Shown here: one piece after another, positions 26,714 through 36,506 of the stretch
How positions within the stretch are numbered: position 1 is the first letter of the stretch
How the letters are laid out: every line of letters starts with the position of its first letter
Assembly (NCBI RefSeq): GCF_000444135.1
Contig: NZ_ATDK01000046.1
Coordinates: 1-64,000 of the forward strand
DNA: 64,000 nucleotides
Reading direction: 5' to 3'
Origin: Pseudomonas avellanae BPIC 631
Lineage (GTDB): Bacteria > Pseudomonadota > Gammaproteobacteria > Pseudomonadales > Pseudomonadaceae
Translations under genes and position numbers: made by a program
Notes under the pieces: generated by a model
What the model was told of the DNA's origin: nothing
Database searches by the model: none
What the model saw: the letters and a program-made list of their open reading frames with translations, nothing else

Positions 26714-29700
26714 AGGATAATCTCCATGTTTTCTGTGATGGCTGCGTAGCCGGCCAGCGTAGGTTGTTCGAAGAGTGCCCGGACATCGGCCTCGATGCCT
26801 TCCTGGCGCAAGCGCGCCGTCAGGCTTACCGCCAGCAGCGAGTGGCCGCCCAGTTCGAAAAAGTTGTCGTGCCGCCCGACCTGCTCGACACCGAGCAGTT
26901 CGGCCCAGAGGCTGGCCAAGAGGGTTTCGGTCTCGCCTTGCGGTGCCTCGTAAGGCCGGGTCAGCAGTGCGTCGACGCCCGGTGCAGGCAGAGCCTTGCG
27001 ATCCAGCTTGCCGTTGGGGGCCAGCGGCATCTCGTGCAGGTGCACATAGAGGGCCGGCACCATGTAATCGGGCAGTTGCGCGCGCAACAGCTCGCGCAAG
27101 GTCTCGATGGGCAGCAGCGTGCTGGTGTAATAGGCCACCAGTCGCTGGCCGCCCGGTGGCTCGTCACGCACCAGCACCACCGCTTGTTGAATGTCTGGGT
27201 GGGCGGTCAGGCAGGCCTGAATATCACCCGGCTCGATACGCAGGCCGTGGATTTTCACCTGATCGTCGTTGCGCCCCAGAAACTCCAGTAGGCCGTCCGC
27301 CCGCTGACGCACCAGATCGCCACTGCGGTACAAGCGGTCGCCACGGACAAACGGGCTGTCGATGAAACGCTCGGCATCCGCTTGCGGCAGGTTCAGGTAA
27401 CCGCGTGTCACACCGGCCCCGCCAATGTGCAACTGGCCGCTCACCCCTTGCGGCACGGGATGGTCTTGCGCATCGAGCACATACAGGCGGGTGTTGCTGA
27501 TCGGCCGACCGATGGGCAATACGCTGCCTGGCACGGGCTGATGAGGCTCCAGGGTCCAGACGCTGCAATCCACCGTGGTTTCGGTCGGGCCATAAACGTT
27601 GTGCAGGCGCACCTGCGGCAGCCGCTGGCGTAACTGTTCGGCCAGCGCGACGGTCAATTCGCCACCGCCGCAAACAATGTCGGTCAGGCTGTGGCACTCG
27701 CGGCTTTGCGGCAGGTCGAGAAACTGCTGCAACAGCACGGGCACGAACTGCACCACGCTGATCTTGCGTTCCTGAATCACCTGGGCCACATAAGCCGGAT
27801 CGCGTTGGCCATCAGGGCGCGCCAGGACCAGCGGAATGCCGCTGCTCAACGGCCAGAAAATCTCCCAGACCGACGCGTCGAAACTGATGGGGGTTTTGTG
27901 CAGCAGCGCCGAACCCGAGCTCGGCGGGCACAGCTGTGAGCTCCACTGCACCAGGTTGCTGACGTTGCGATGCTCGACCATCACCCCTTTTGGCGTACCG
28001 GTGGAGCCGGAGGTGTAGATGACATACGCCAGGTGGTTCGGCGTCAGGTCGGCGACGCGAGGATTGGCAAAGCGCTGCATGTCCCAGTTGGCGCTGTCCA
28101 GATCGACACGCGGTGTACCTTCATCGTCGAGCAGTGCGCGGGTGCTCGCCTGTGTCAGGAGCACGACGGGCGCGCTGTCCTTGAACATGTAGTGCAGGCG
28201 TTCGCGCGGATAACTCGGGTCCAGCGGCACATAAGCACCACCGGCCTTGAGGATCGCCAGCAGGCCGACCACCATACCAACGCCGCGCTCGACACAAATC
28301 GCTACGCGGTCGTCAGGACGTACACCCAGCTTGATCAGGTGATGAGCCAGGCAGTTGGCCTGTTCGTTGAGCTGCCGATAGGTCAATTGCGAACGTCCGG
28401 CGCGCACTGCGACCGCCTGCGGGGTGCGCGCAACCTGGGCTTCAAACAGGCCCTGCAGGGTTTGCTGCAAGTCGTGATGCACGTCAGTGGCGTTGAAATC
28501 GACCAGCAAGCGCTGGCGCTCGTCGGCAGGCAGCACCGGCAGGCGCTGGAGTGGCAGATCCGGCTGATTCTCCAGCGCGTCGCGCATGCCGGCCAGCACC
28601 TGTTGCACATAGCCGCAGATACGCCGGGCGCCGATTTCGGCTGGCACCGTGACGCTCAGGCGCAGGCTTTCGCCCAGATCATCGACGTTGAGGCTTAGTG
28701 GATAGTTGGTGTGTTTTTCGCTGGCGAGAATGTTCAGGCCCTGCCAGGCATCGTGCTGTGCATCCTGGCGCGCCTGGCCTGCGGCATGGCGATAGTTGAG
28801 GATTGCGCTGAACAACGGCAGCGGCGCGGCCACCCCACTCCAGCGCTGCGCCTGGGCCAGCGAAGCGTGCTCGTGGCCGAGCAATTGGGCCAGACGGGCA
28901 TGTGTGGCGCGGGCGCCGTCGCGCACGCCGACGTTGTCCAGATCGATACGCAGCGGCAGGGTATTGATGAAAATGCCCATGCCTCGGTCGGCACCCGCCC
29001 CGCCTTGCAAGCGACCCAGCAGCACCGTGCCGAAAACCACGCGCGGGTTACCGGTGGCAGCGGCCAGTACGCGACCCCATGCCAGATGAAGCAGGCTGGC
29101 AACGCTGCCCCCCAATTGCCGCGCCTGACTGCGCAGCCCGCGTAACAGTGCGTCGGGCACTACCTGCTGCGCTTCCTCGATGGAACGGCTGTCACCCTGC
29201 ACATCGCGCAGGTCGAACGGCAGGGTTGGCTCGTCGATGTCGCCCAGTTGCTCGCGGAAATACGTTTCGTGCTCGGCTTCGCTGACGCCCATTCGTGCCT
29301 GCGCCACATAGTTGCGATACGGCACGGCGGGCAGCGTAGGGCCGGGCTCGCCGCGCAGGTGAGCGAGCATTTCCTCGCGCATGACTTCAAGGGCCGTGGC
29401 ATCCACCACGATGTGATGGAACTGTAATGTTGCCGACAGGCTAGGGCCGGTTACGTCCGGGCTGTAGAGCAGGCGAATCAGCGGCGCACCCGCAAGGTCC
29501 ATGCGTGCCGTGCCTGCTTCGGCGTCAACCTGCGTCGGCGCAACGCGCTCGACAGTCAGATCGGCGTGCCGCCAGACCACCTGTTGCGGCACCTCCAGCC
29601 CTTGCCAGACAATTGCGGTACGCAGACTGTCGTGGCGCGCGATGACCGTGCGCAAGGCAGCGGCGACAGCGTTCAGCCGCTCCAGGCTGTCAACATTGAT

Positions 29701-32700
29701 GCGCAATTGCAGCAGGTACGGGTCGCCCTGTTCGGCCGTCAGGTGGTGATAAAGAATGCCTTCCTGCAGCGGCGCCAACGGGTAGATTTCCTGCACATTG
29801 GCCGCCCCGCCTGGCACCGTGGCGACAATGCGGTCGATGGTCGGCTGGTCGAGCCGGGTCAGGCTCAACAGCTCAGGGGTGATGTGCGTGCAGCCCGTCG
29901 GCACGCGGTTGACCGGTGCGCTGATCTCGCGGCCCTTGCCCACGGAGGCAGCCAGCGCAGCCACGGTGGGCTGGCCCAGCAACACCCGTACATCGACGCT
30001 CAGGCCGATGGTGCGCAGGCGCTCGACCAGGCTGACCGCCAAGAGCGAATGGCCACCCAGTTCAAAGAAGTTGTCGTGACGGCCGACGTGCGCAAGGCCG
30101 AGCACCTGCGCCCAGAGCTGCGCCATGACGGTTTCTGTTTCGCCCTGCGGTGCCTCGTAGGCCTGCCCAGTCAGCGCTTGCAGATCCGCGTCTGGCAGTG
30201 CATTGCGATCCAGCTTGCCGTGGCTGGTCAGCGGCAACGATTGCAGGCGCATAAAGGCCAGCGGCACCATGTGCGACGGCAAACAAGCCTGTAGCGCCTC
30301 GCGCAGGGTTTCGGGTTCCACAGCGAACACTTCGGTGAACCAGGCCAGCAAGCGTTCGCCGCGCACCAGCACCACGGCGTCTTTGACGCCTGCCTGGCGG
30401 GCAAGCGCTGCCTCGATCTCACCCAGCTCGATGCGCATGCCGCGGATCTTCACTTGATCGTCGTTACGGCCCAGGTAATCCAGGCTGCCATCGACATTCC
30501 AGCGCACCAGATCGCCGCTGCGATACATGCGCGCCTGCACCTTGTCGCTGAACGGGTCGGCGACAAAGCGCTCTTCGGTCATTTGCGGCTTGTTCAAATA
30601 GCCACGGGCAACGCCTGCGCCGCCAATGTACAGCTCGCCGATAACCCCGACCGGAACGGGTTGCAGTTGCTCATCCAGCACGTAAACGCGGGTGTTGGCG
30701 ATCGGACCGCCAATGTGCAGCGGGCCGCCCGGGGTTACCGGCCCGGAGGTCGCTACTACTGTGGTTTCAGTCGGGCCGTAGTTATTGATCACCGCAAAGC
30801 CGGGGTCGCTGTCGAACTGGCGCAAGCGGTCGCCGCCGATCAGCAGCGTGCGCAGCGTCGGGTGCTGCCGAGGGCGTCTGAACGCCTGTTCAGCCACCGG
30901 CGTCGGCAGGAAACTGACCTGCAGCGGTTGCTCCAGCCACCAGTCGAGCAGTTCATCGACGTGTTCGTTGCCCACCTGCGCGGGCGGCAGGTGCAGCACG
31001 GCACCGGCACACAACGCTGGCCAGACTTCCCAGGCCATTGCATCAAAACCGAAACCGGCCACGCTCGCCGTATGACTGCCTGCATGCAGCGCAAACGCCT
31101 GGCAGTGCCAATGCACCAGATTGGCCAGCGTGCAGTGCTCGACCATCACGCCCTTGGGTTGGCCGGTGGAGCCGGAGGTGTAAATCACGTACGCCAGGTT
31201 TTGCGCATCAAGGCCCTGCACCTGGGGATTGCTGTCGGGGTGCGAATGCACGTCGGCCTGCTCGATGTTCAGCTGAGCGGTCTCACCCACCAGAGCAAGC
31301 GTCGCGTGCTCGGTCAGCACCAGACGCGGCGTGCTGTCTTGCAGCAGGTAAGCAATGCGCTCGGCCGGATAAACCGGGTCTACCGGCACATAGGCGGCAC
31401 CCGCCTTGAGTACGGCGAGCATGGCGATCAGACGTTGCGGCCCACGGTGCAGGCACAGCGCGACCCGCTCGTCCGGCATAACGCCCAGGCTGATCAGATG
31501 ATGCGCGAGGCGATTTGCCTGCTGGTTGAGCTGGGCATACGTCAGGGTGTTGCCATCCTGAATCAGCGCAGGGCTTTGTGGCGTTCTGGCAACCTGCGCT
31601 TCAATCAGCGCGTGCACGGTGAGACGCTCCGGGAACGCCAGCCCGGCAGGATTGAAATCTTCCAGCAAGTGCCGGCGCTCATCGGCGTCGAGGATCGAAA
31701 CGTTGTCCAGCGCCAACGGCCAGGCCCGTTCCAGCGCCTGAACCAGTTGCTCCAGGGTATTTTGCATCCAGCCCGCAACACGCTTGGCGCCCATGCCCTG
31801 CATGGCCAGCACGTGCAGGTCGAAGTTCTCGCCCAGGTCATCGACGCTGAGGGTCAGCGGGTAGTTGCTGCGTACATCACCGCCGAGCACCCGCACGCCT
31901 TGCCAGAGCCCTTCGCCGTCGTGCGGCTTGACCTCGGCGCTGTGGCGGTAGTTGAGCAAGGCGCTGAACAGCGGCGTACCCGAGGCCACGCCGCTGCAAC
32001 CCTGAGCGAGTACCAAGGATGCCTGTTCATGGGCGATCAGCGCAGCAAGCCTTGAATGCACAGCCTTCACCGCTGCACGGGTGGCAAGCGCGGTGTCGAC
32101 CCGCAACGGCAGGGTATTGATGAAAACCCCTAGCGCCCGCTCGGCACCCTCGCCGCCCATGCGCCCGAGCAAAACGGTACCGAACACCACGTCGCGGCGG
32201 TTGGCGAGCACGCCAAGTACCCGCGCCCAGGCGACGTGCATCAAACTGGCGGCGCTCACGCCGAGTTGGCGGGCTTGCTCACGCAGCCGCAGCGCCAGAT
32301 TGCTGTCGAGTGTGCGTCGATCCTCTTCGATACCGCTGCCATCGGCGGGCACATCATGTATGCCGAAAGGCAGGGTCGGTTCTTCGACATCACTGAGCAT
32401 TTCACTGAAAAACGCCTTGTGGCGCGCGTCGTCGTTGCGCAGGTTCACCTGTGCCACGTAGTTGCGGTACGGCACTGGCGTTTTCAGCGCCGAATGCTGC
32501 CCAGACAACAGTGCCTGCATTTCGCGGCTGACCACTTCCATCGCGGTGTTATCGAGCACCAGGTGATGGAACAGCAGAATTGCGACTGTTTCGCCGCTCG
32601 ACGAATCGTGGGCATGCACCAGACGCATCAAGGGTGCCTGGGCCAGATCCAGCCGGTGGCTGCGGGCGTCATACCGCCGTTGCAGGCGATCAACGACTGA

Positions 32701-35700
32701 AATCTGTGAGTCTTCGGCGTCGAAATCGACTGCCTGCAACGTCAGTTCGGCACGGCGCCAGACCACTTGCTGCGGGCTTTCCAGCCCTTCCCAGACCACC
32801 GAGGTGCGCAGAATGTCGTGGCGGTCGATGACCTGTTGCAAGGCAGCGGCCCAGGTGTGAAGACGTTCAAGGCTGTCGAACGCCAGACGCCATTGCAGCA
32901 GGTACGGATCGCCCTGCTCAGCGGTCAGGTGATGATAGAGAATGCCTTCCTGCAAGGGGGCCAGCGGGTAGATTTCCTGCACGTTGGCGGCACCGCCTGG
33001 CACGCTGGCGACAATTCGGTCGATGGCGACTTGTTCAAGCGTCACCAGGCTCAACATGTCCGCAGTGATTCGCGTACAGCCTGGCGGAACGCGGTTTTCG
33101 GGTACCTGAAACGCTTGGGCGTTAGTCGCGGCAGTGTTGCAAGCGGCCAGCGCAGCCAGGGTCGGCTGGCTGAGCAGCACATGCACATCGGCCTGCAAAC
33201 CTGCCTTGCGCAACTGTTCGACCAGTTTGACCGCCAGTAACGAATGGCCGCCCAGCTCGAAGAAGTTATCGTGCCGCCCTACCCGTTCCACGCCGAGCAC
33301 CTGCGCCCAGACGGGCGCCATTGCGATTTCCACCTCGCCCAGTGGCGCCTCGTAAACGTGACCGAGCAAGTACGCAGGGTCCGGGTCGGGCAGCGCACGG
33401 CGGTCAAGTTTGCCGTTGGCGGTCAATGGCAGCGAAGCCATGCGCGTGAAGGCTCGCGGCACCATGTAACCGGGCAAAAGTGCTCTTAGTGCATGATTCA
33501 GTGCATCGGTATCGACCGCAGACGTTTCAGTGAACCAGGCCAGCAGATGGAAATCGCGGACCAGCACCACGGCGTCTTTGACGCCTTCCTGGCGGGTCAG
33601 CACCGCCTCGATTTCACCCGGCTCGATGCGCATGCCGCGAATCTTCACCTGGTCGTCGTTACGGCCCAGGTAATCCAGTGTGCCGTCAGCGTTCCAGGCC
33701 ACCAGGTCGCCGCTGCGGTACATCCGCGCGCTTGCGACGTCACTGAACGGGTCGTGAATAAAGCGCTCTTCGGTCATTTGCGGCTGGTTCAGGTAGCCAC
33801 GCGCCACGCCTGCACCGCCGATGTAAAGCTCACCGGGGACGCCCGGCGGCAGGGGCTGCAAGTGCTCATCAAGCACATAAACCCGAGTATTGGCGATAGG
33901 GCCGCCGATGTGCAGCGAACCGTTGGCAAACACCTGGCCGGAGGTGGCGACCACCGTGGTTTCGGTCGGGCCGTAGTTGTTGACCACGGCGTAACGGCGG
34001 TTGTGGGCAAACTGACGAAGGCGGTCGCCGCCGATCAACAGGGTGTGCAGGGTCGGGTGTTCTTCGTCCTGGCTGAACGCATATTCAGCCACCGGGGTGG
34101 GCAGAAAACTGACATCCAGCGGCTGGGCGCGCCACCAGTTGAGCATGGCTTCGATGTCTTCGCCGCTTTCCTGGATCGGGGCCAGATGCAGGGTGGCGCC
34201 TGCGCACAGGGTCGGCCAGACCTCCCAGGCCATCGCGTCAAAGCCGAAACCTGCGAGGCAGGAGGTGTGGCTGCCCGCCTTCACGTCAAACGCCGCGCAA
34301 TGCCAGTCCACCAGACTGGCCAGCGTGTTGTGCTCGACCATCACGCCCTTTGGCTGGCCGGTGGAGCCCGAGGTGTAGATCACGTAGACCAGATTGTCAC
34401 GGCTCAGGCCCGACACCTGCGGATTGCTGTCATCGCCCTGGCTGTGCGCGCAGTGATCCAGTTCGATCAGCGGCACCGCCAGCGGCGGTAAGCGATCCAC
34501 CAGCGTCGATAGTGTCAACACGGCCACCGGCGCGCTGTCGCTCAGCAGGTAATTCAGACGTTCGCGGGGGTGCGACGGGTCGATGGGCACATAGGCTGCG
34601 CCCGCTTTGAGAATCGCCAGCAAACCGATCAAGGTTTCCAGGCTGCGGCGCGAAACGACGGCAACACGATCATCCGGGCGCACTCCGTGGTTGATCAAGC
34701 GCCGGGCCAGTGCGTTGGCGTGCCGATTGAGTTGCGCGTAGGTCAGGTGTTGCCCCTGAAACGCCGCCGCCACGGCATCTGGAAACGCCCGCGCCTGTTG
34801 CTCGATGCGCCGATGAATCAACGGCTCATCGCCGAGTTCTGTTTGTGTCTGGTTCCAGTGCTGCAGGTGCAGCTGCTCGGCAGGTGTCAGCAGCTGGAAA
34901 TCCCCGATTTGCAGCGCCGGGCTTTCAACGCCCTGCTCCAGAATATGCAGCAGGCGCCCGGCGATAGCTTGTGCCTCGGCATCGTCGACCCAGGCCCGAT
35001 GGTGGACAATGTGCAGCGAGGCGTCGTCGTTGAGGCTGTTGCTGCGCAAATGAATGGCCAGAGGCGTCGCTTCAAAGCCATTGGAGACTTTTACCGTTTT
35101 TGCCTGGGCCTCGCCGTAGCGGTAGGCATGGTCTTCCAGCTCGTAGGAGACCGAGACTTCAAACAGCTGGGCGCGCTCTTCACGGGATAATTCCAGGCTG
35201 CGATTCAGCTCGCTGACTGGAAAGCGTTGATGACGGAAATCGCGTTTCAGCGCATCACGCACCTCGGCCACCAGCGCGCCGAAGTCCAGCCCTTCGGCGA
35301 AGGCCATACGCACGGCGCTGACCTGGGCAAAGTGGCCCAATGTGGCCTTGAAGTGCGCGCCGGTGCGGTTGAGCAGCGGCAGCCCGACCACCCACTCCTT
35401 GCGTTGCGTCGTGCGTGTGAAGTACACATGCAAGGCCGCCAGCAACACATGAAACGCCGAAGCATTGTGGCGTTCGGCGAACTGTTTTATGCGCGCATGC
35501 AGCGCTGCGGGCAGCGCCTGCACCCAGGCATGCGACGGTGCCGGATCGGTTAACCGGCGGTTGTGATAGCGGGACATCAGCAAGGGTTCTGGCAGACTGC
35601 GGTATTTGTCCAGCCAGTAGGCCTTGTCCTTGGCGAAGCGTGGTGATGCATGATAACGGGCGTCGTCGATGATGAAATCGCTGTAGCGCGGCGCGTCGAG

Positions 35701-36216
35701 TTCAAGGCTGTGGCCCTCTATCTGCGCGGTGTACAGCTCGCCCAGTGACTTCATCATCTGCCCGTAACCCCACCCGTCAAGAATCAGGTGGTGGGCCTGG
35801 GTGGCCAGCCAGTAACCATCCGTGCCCAGACGAATCAGGCAAAATTCAACCAAGGGACGGCCATCGAAAACACAAGGACGCTGCATCTGCTCGCTGACCA
35901 GCGCCAAGGCTGAGCTGGCAGGATCGAGGTGATCGCTGAAGTCGTGCACTGCCAGCGGCATGGGTATGGACGCCGCGTACGTCTGAAGTGGCAAACCATC
36001 CGCGCCGGCGCCTGGCATCAGCACGGTGCGCAAGCCTTCGTGGGCTGCAACCAGTTGCGCCAGCGCACGTTGCAGCGCCTGGGCATCCATCGGCCCGGTC
36101 ATCTGCATGTAGCCGCCGATGTTGTAGAGCGGAGAATCGCCACGGCTGATCTGGTCAAGCCAGATGTCACGCTGGGCAGCGGTCAGGGGGAATGTTGGGG
36201 CGACAGAGGCACGCAT
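26710..36216 (-). CDS. syfA: syfA, syringafactin synthetase subunit 1 (modules 1-3)
   Basis: An intact 3,168-residue NRPS. Order: lipo-initiation C1 (active site HHLILDGWG, about residue 143), A1 (YTSGSTG about 615), T1 (about 990); C2 (HHLVLDN, about 1218), A2 (about 1677), T2 (about 2055); C3 (HHIVVDA, about 2268), A3 (about 2733), T3 (about 3123). A1 and A2 both give DAWFLGNVV, leucine. A3 (SFDASVWEIF, VVQFVPV, IVCGGGE, NVYGPTETTVD) gives DAWQVGVVD, closest to known Gln codes. C2 and C3 begin with HHLTAEQGD, the dual epimerisation/condensation mark, so residues 1 and 2 should be D. A Shine-Dalgarno (AAGGA) sits about 9 bp before the ATG. It starts the syfA-syfB-macA-macB operon; C1 would attach a 3-hydroxy fatty acid. 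Confidence 0.95.
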   Translation of the reverse strand: MRASVAPTFPLTAAQRDIWLDQISRGDSPLYNIGGYMQMTGPMDAQALQRALAQLVAAHEGLRTVLMPGAGADGLPLQTYAASIPMPLAVHDFSDHLDPASSALALVSEQMQRPCVFDGRPLVEFCLIRLGTDGYWLATQAHHLILDGWGYGQMMKSLGELYTAQIEGHSLELDAPRYSDFIIDDARYHASPRFAKDKAYWLDKYRSLPEPLLMSRYHNRRLTDPAPSHAWVQALPAALHARIKQFAERHNASAFHVLLAALHVYFTRTTQRKEWVVGLPLLNRTGAHFKATLGHFAQVSAVRMAFAEGLDFGALVAEVRDALKRDFRHQRFPVSELNRSLELSREERAQLFEVSVSYELEDHAYRYGEAQAKTVKVSNGFEATPLAIHLRSNSLNDDASLHIVHHRAWVDDAEAQAIAGRLLHILEQGVESPALQIGDFQLLTPAEQLHLQHWNQTQTELGDEPLIHRRIEQQARAFPDAVAAAFQGQHLTYAQLNRHANALARRLINHGVRPDDRVAVVSRRSLETLIGLLAILKAGAAYVPIDPSHPRERLNYLLSDSAPVAVLTLSTLVDRLPPLAVPLIELDHCAHSQGDDSNPQVSGLSRDNLVYVIYTSGSTGQPKGVMVEHNTLASLVDWHCAAFDVKAGSHTSCLAGFGFDAMAWEVWPTLCAGATLHLAPIQESGEDIEAMLNWWRAQPLDVSFLPTPVAEYAFSQDEEHPTLHTLLIGGDRLRQFAHNRRYAVVNNYGPTETTVVATSGQVFANGSLHIGGPIANTRVYVLDEHLQPLPPGVPGELYIGGAGVARGYLNQPQMTEERFIHDPFSDVASARMYRSGDLVAWNADGTLDYLGRNDDQVKIRGMRIEPGEIEAVLTRQEGVKDAVVLVRDFHLLAWFTETSAVDTDALNHALRALLPGYMVPRAFTRMASLPLTANGKLDRRALPDPDPAYLLGHVYEAPLGEVEIAMAPVWAQVLGVERVGRHDNFFELGGHSLLAVKLVEQLRKAGLQADVHVLLSQPTLAALAACNTAATNAQAFQVPENRVPPGCTRITADMLSLVTLEQVAIDRIVASVPGGAANVQEIYPLAPLQEGILYHHLTAEQGDPYLLQWRLAFDSLERLHTWAAALQQVIDRHDILRTSVVWEGLESPQQVVWRRAELTLQAVDFDAEDSQISVVDRLQRRYDARSHRLDLAQAPLMRLVHAHDSSSGETVAILLFHHLVLDNTAMEVVSREMQALLSGQHSALKTPVPYRNYVAQVNLRNDDARHKAFFSEMLSDVEEPTLPFGIHDVPADGSGIEEDRRTLDSNLALRLREQARQLGVSAASLMHVAWARVLGVLANRRDVVFGTVLLGRMGGEGAERALGVFINTLPLRVDTALATRAAVKAVHSRLAALIAHEQASLVLAQGCSGVASGTPLFSALLNYRHSAEVKPHDGEGLWQGVRVLGGDVRSNYPLTLSVDDLGENFDLHVLAMQGMGAKRVAGWMQNTLEQLVQALERAWPLALDNVSILDADERRHLLEDFNPAGLAFPERLTVHALIEAQVARTPQSPALIQDGNTLTYAQLNQQANRLAHHLISLGVMPDERVALCLHRGPQRLIAMLAVLKAGAAYVPVDPVYPAERIAYLLQDSTPRLVLTEHATLALVGETAQLNIEQADVHSHPDSNPQVQGLDAQNLAYVIYTSGSTGQPKGVMVEHCTLANLVHWHCQAFALHAGSHTASVAGFGFDAMAWEVWPALCAGAVLHLPPAQVGNEHVDELLDWWLEQPLQVSFLPTPVAEQAFRRPRQHPTLRTLLIGGDRLRQFDSDPGFAVINNYGPTETTVVATSGPVTPGGPLHIGGPIANTRVYVLDEQLQPVPVGVIGELYIGGAGVARGYLNKPQMTEERFVADPFSDKVQARMYRSGDLVRWNVDGSLDYLGRNDDQVKIRGMRIELGEIEAALARQAGVKDAVVLVRGERLLAWFTEVFAVEPETLREALQACLPSHMVPLAFMRLQSLPLTSHGKLDRNALPDADLQALTGQAYEAPQGETETVMAQLWAQVLGLAHVGRHDNFFELGGHSLLAVSLVERLRTIGLSVDVRVLLGQPTVAALAASVGKGREISAPVNRVPTGCTHITPELLSLTRLDQPTIDRIVATVPGGAANVQEIYPLAPLQEGILYHHLTAEQGDPYLLQLRINVDSLERLNAVAAALRTVIARHDSLRTAIVWQGLEVPQQVVWRHADLTVERVAPTQVDAEAGTARMDLAGAPLIRLLYSPDVTGPSLSATLQFHHIVVDATALEVMREEMLAHLRGEPGPTLPAVPYRNYVAQARMGVSEAEHETYFREQLGDIDEPTLPFDLRDVQGDSRSIEEAQQVVPDALLRGLRSQARQLGGSVASLLHLAWGRVLAAATGNPRVVFGTVLLGRLQGGAGADRGMGIFINTLPLRIDLDNVGVRDGARATHARLAQLLGHEHASLAQAQRWSGVAAPLPLFSAILNYRHAAGQARQDAQHDAWQGLNILASEKHTNYPLSLNVDDLGESLRLSVTVPAEIGARRICGYVQQVLAGMRDALENQPDLPLQRLPVLPADERQRLLVDFNATDVHHDLQQTLQGLFEAQVARTPQAVAVRAGRSQLTYRQLNEQANCLAHHLIKLGVRPDDRVAICVERGVGMVVGLLAILKAGGAYVPLDPSYPRERLHYMFKDSAPVVLLTQASTRALLDDEGTPRVDLDSANWDMQRFANPRVADLTPNHLAYVIYTSGSTGTPKGVMVEHRNVSNLVQWSSQLCPPSSGSALLHKTPISFDASVWEIFWPLSSGIPLVLARPDGQRDPAYVAQVIQERKISVVQFVPVLLQQFLDLPQSRECHSLTDIVCGGGELTVALAEQLRQRLPQVRLHNVYGPTETTVDCSVWTLEPHQPVPGSVLPIGRPISNTRLYVLDAQDHPVPQGVSGQLHIGGAGVTRGYLNLPQADAERFIDSPFVRGDRLYRSGDLVRQRADGLLEFLGRNDDQVKIHGLRIEPGDIQACLTAHPDIQQAVVLVRDEPPGGQRLVAYYTSTLLPIETLRELLRAQLPDYMVPALYVHLHEMPLAPNGKLDRKALPAPGVDALLTRPYEAPQGETETLLASLWAELLGVEQVGRHDNFFELGGHSLLAVSLTARLRQEGIEADVRALFEQPTLAGYAAITENMEIIL

Positions 36217-36506
36217 GGCTCAAGGTCCTTCTTGGCGGATAAGCCGCGGATTAGGCACTGCCAACTGGCCGATGTATGGCCCCTGAAACCCGGACACTGG
36301 CGTATAGCCACCAAGCGTGGCAACGGCATGTGTATCCGCTTGCTACTCTGTCCCTGTTTTCCGCTACAGACGCAGGATAAAAGCTTAGGCTGAATACCCA
36401 AAGACCCAGTGTCACAATCAGACTTATCAGTCATTGCAAACAGCAGTTGCCGCGCACGAGCCCACCACGGTCCCTTTTTGCGCGGTCGGAATCAGGAAAG
36501 CTCAGG
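36217..36506. promoter_or_regulatory. divergent syfA/syfR promoter region
   Basis: The 290 bp between the syfA start (minus) and the syfR start (plus) must hold the promoters of both. It is more AT-rich around 36350-36450. I looked for a lux-box-like or syr-box-like palindrome and found none I would defend. The SyfR binding site probably lies here by position only. Confidence 0.5.

Noticed and set aside
36217-36506. lux-box or syr-box upstream of syfA
   Set aside because: Short partial palindromes exist, but none matches a known consensus closely enough to report.
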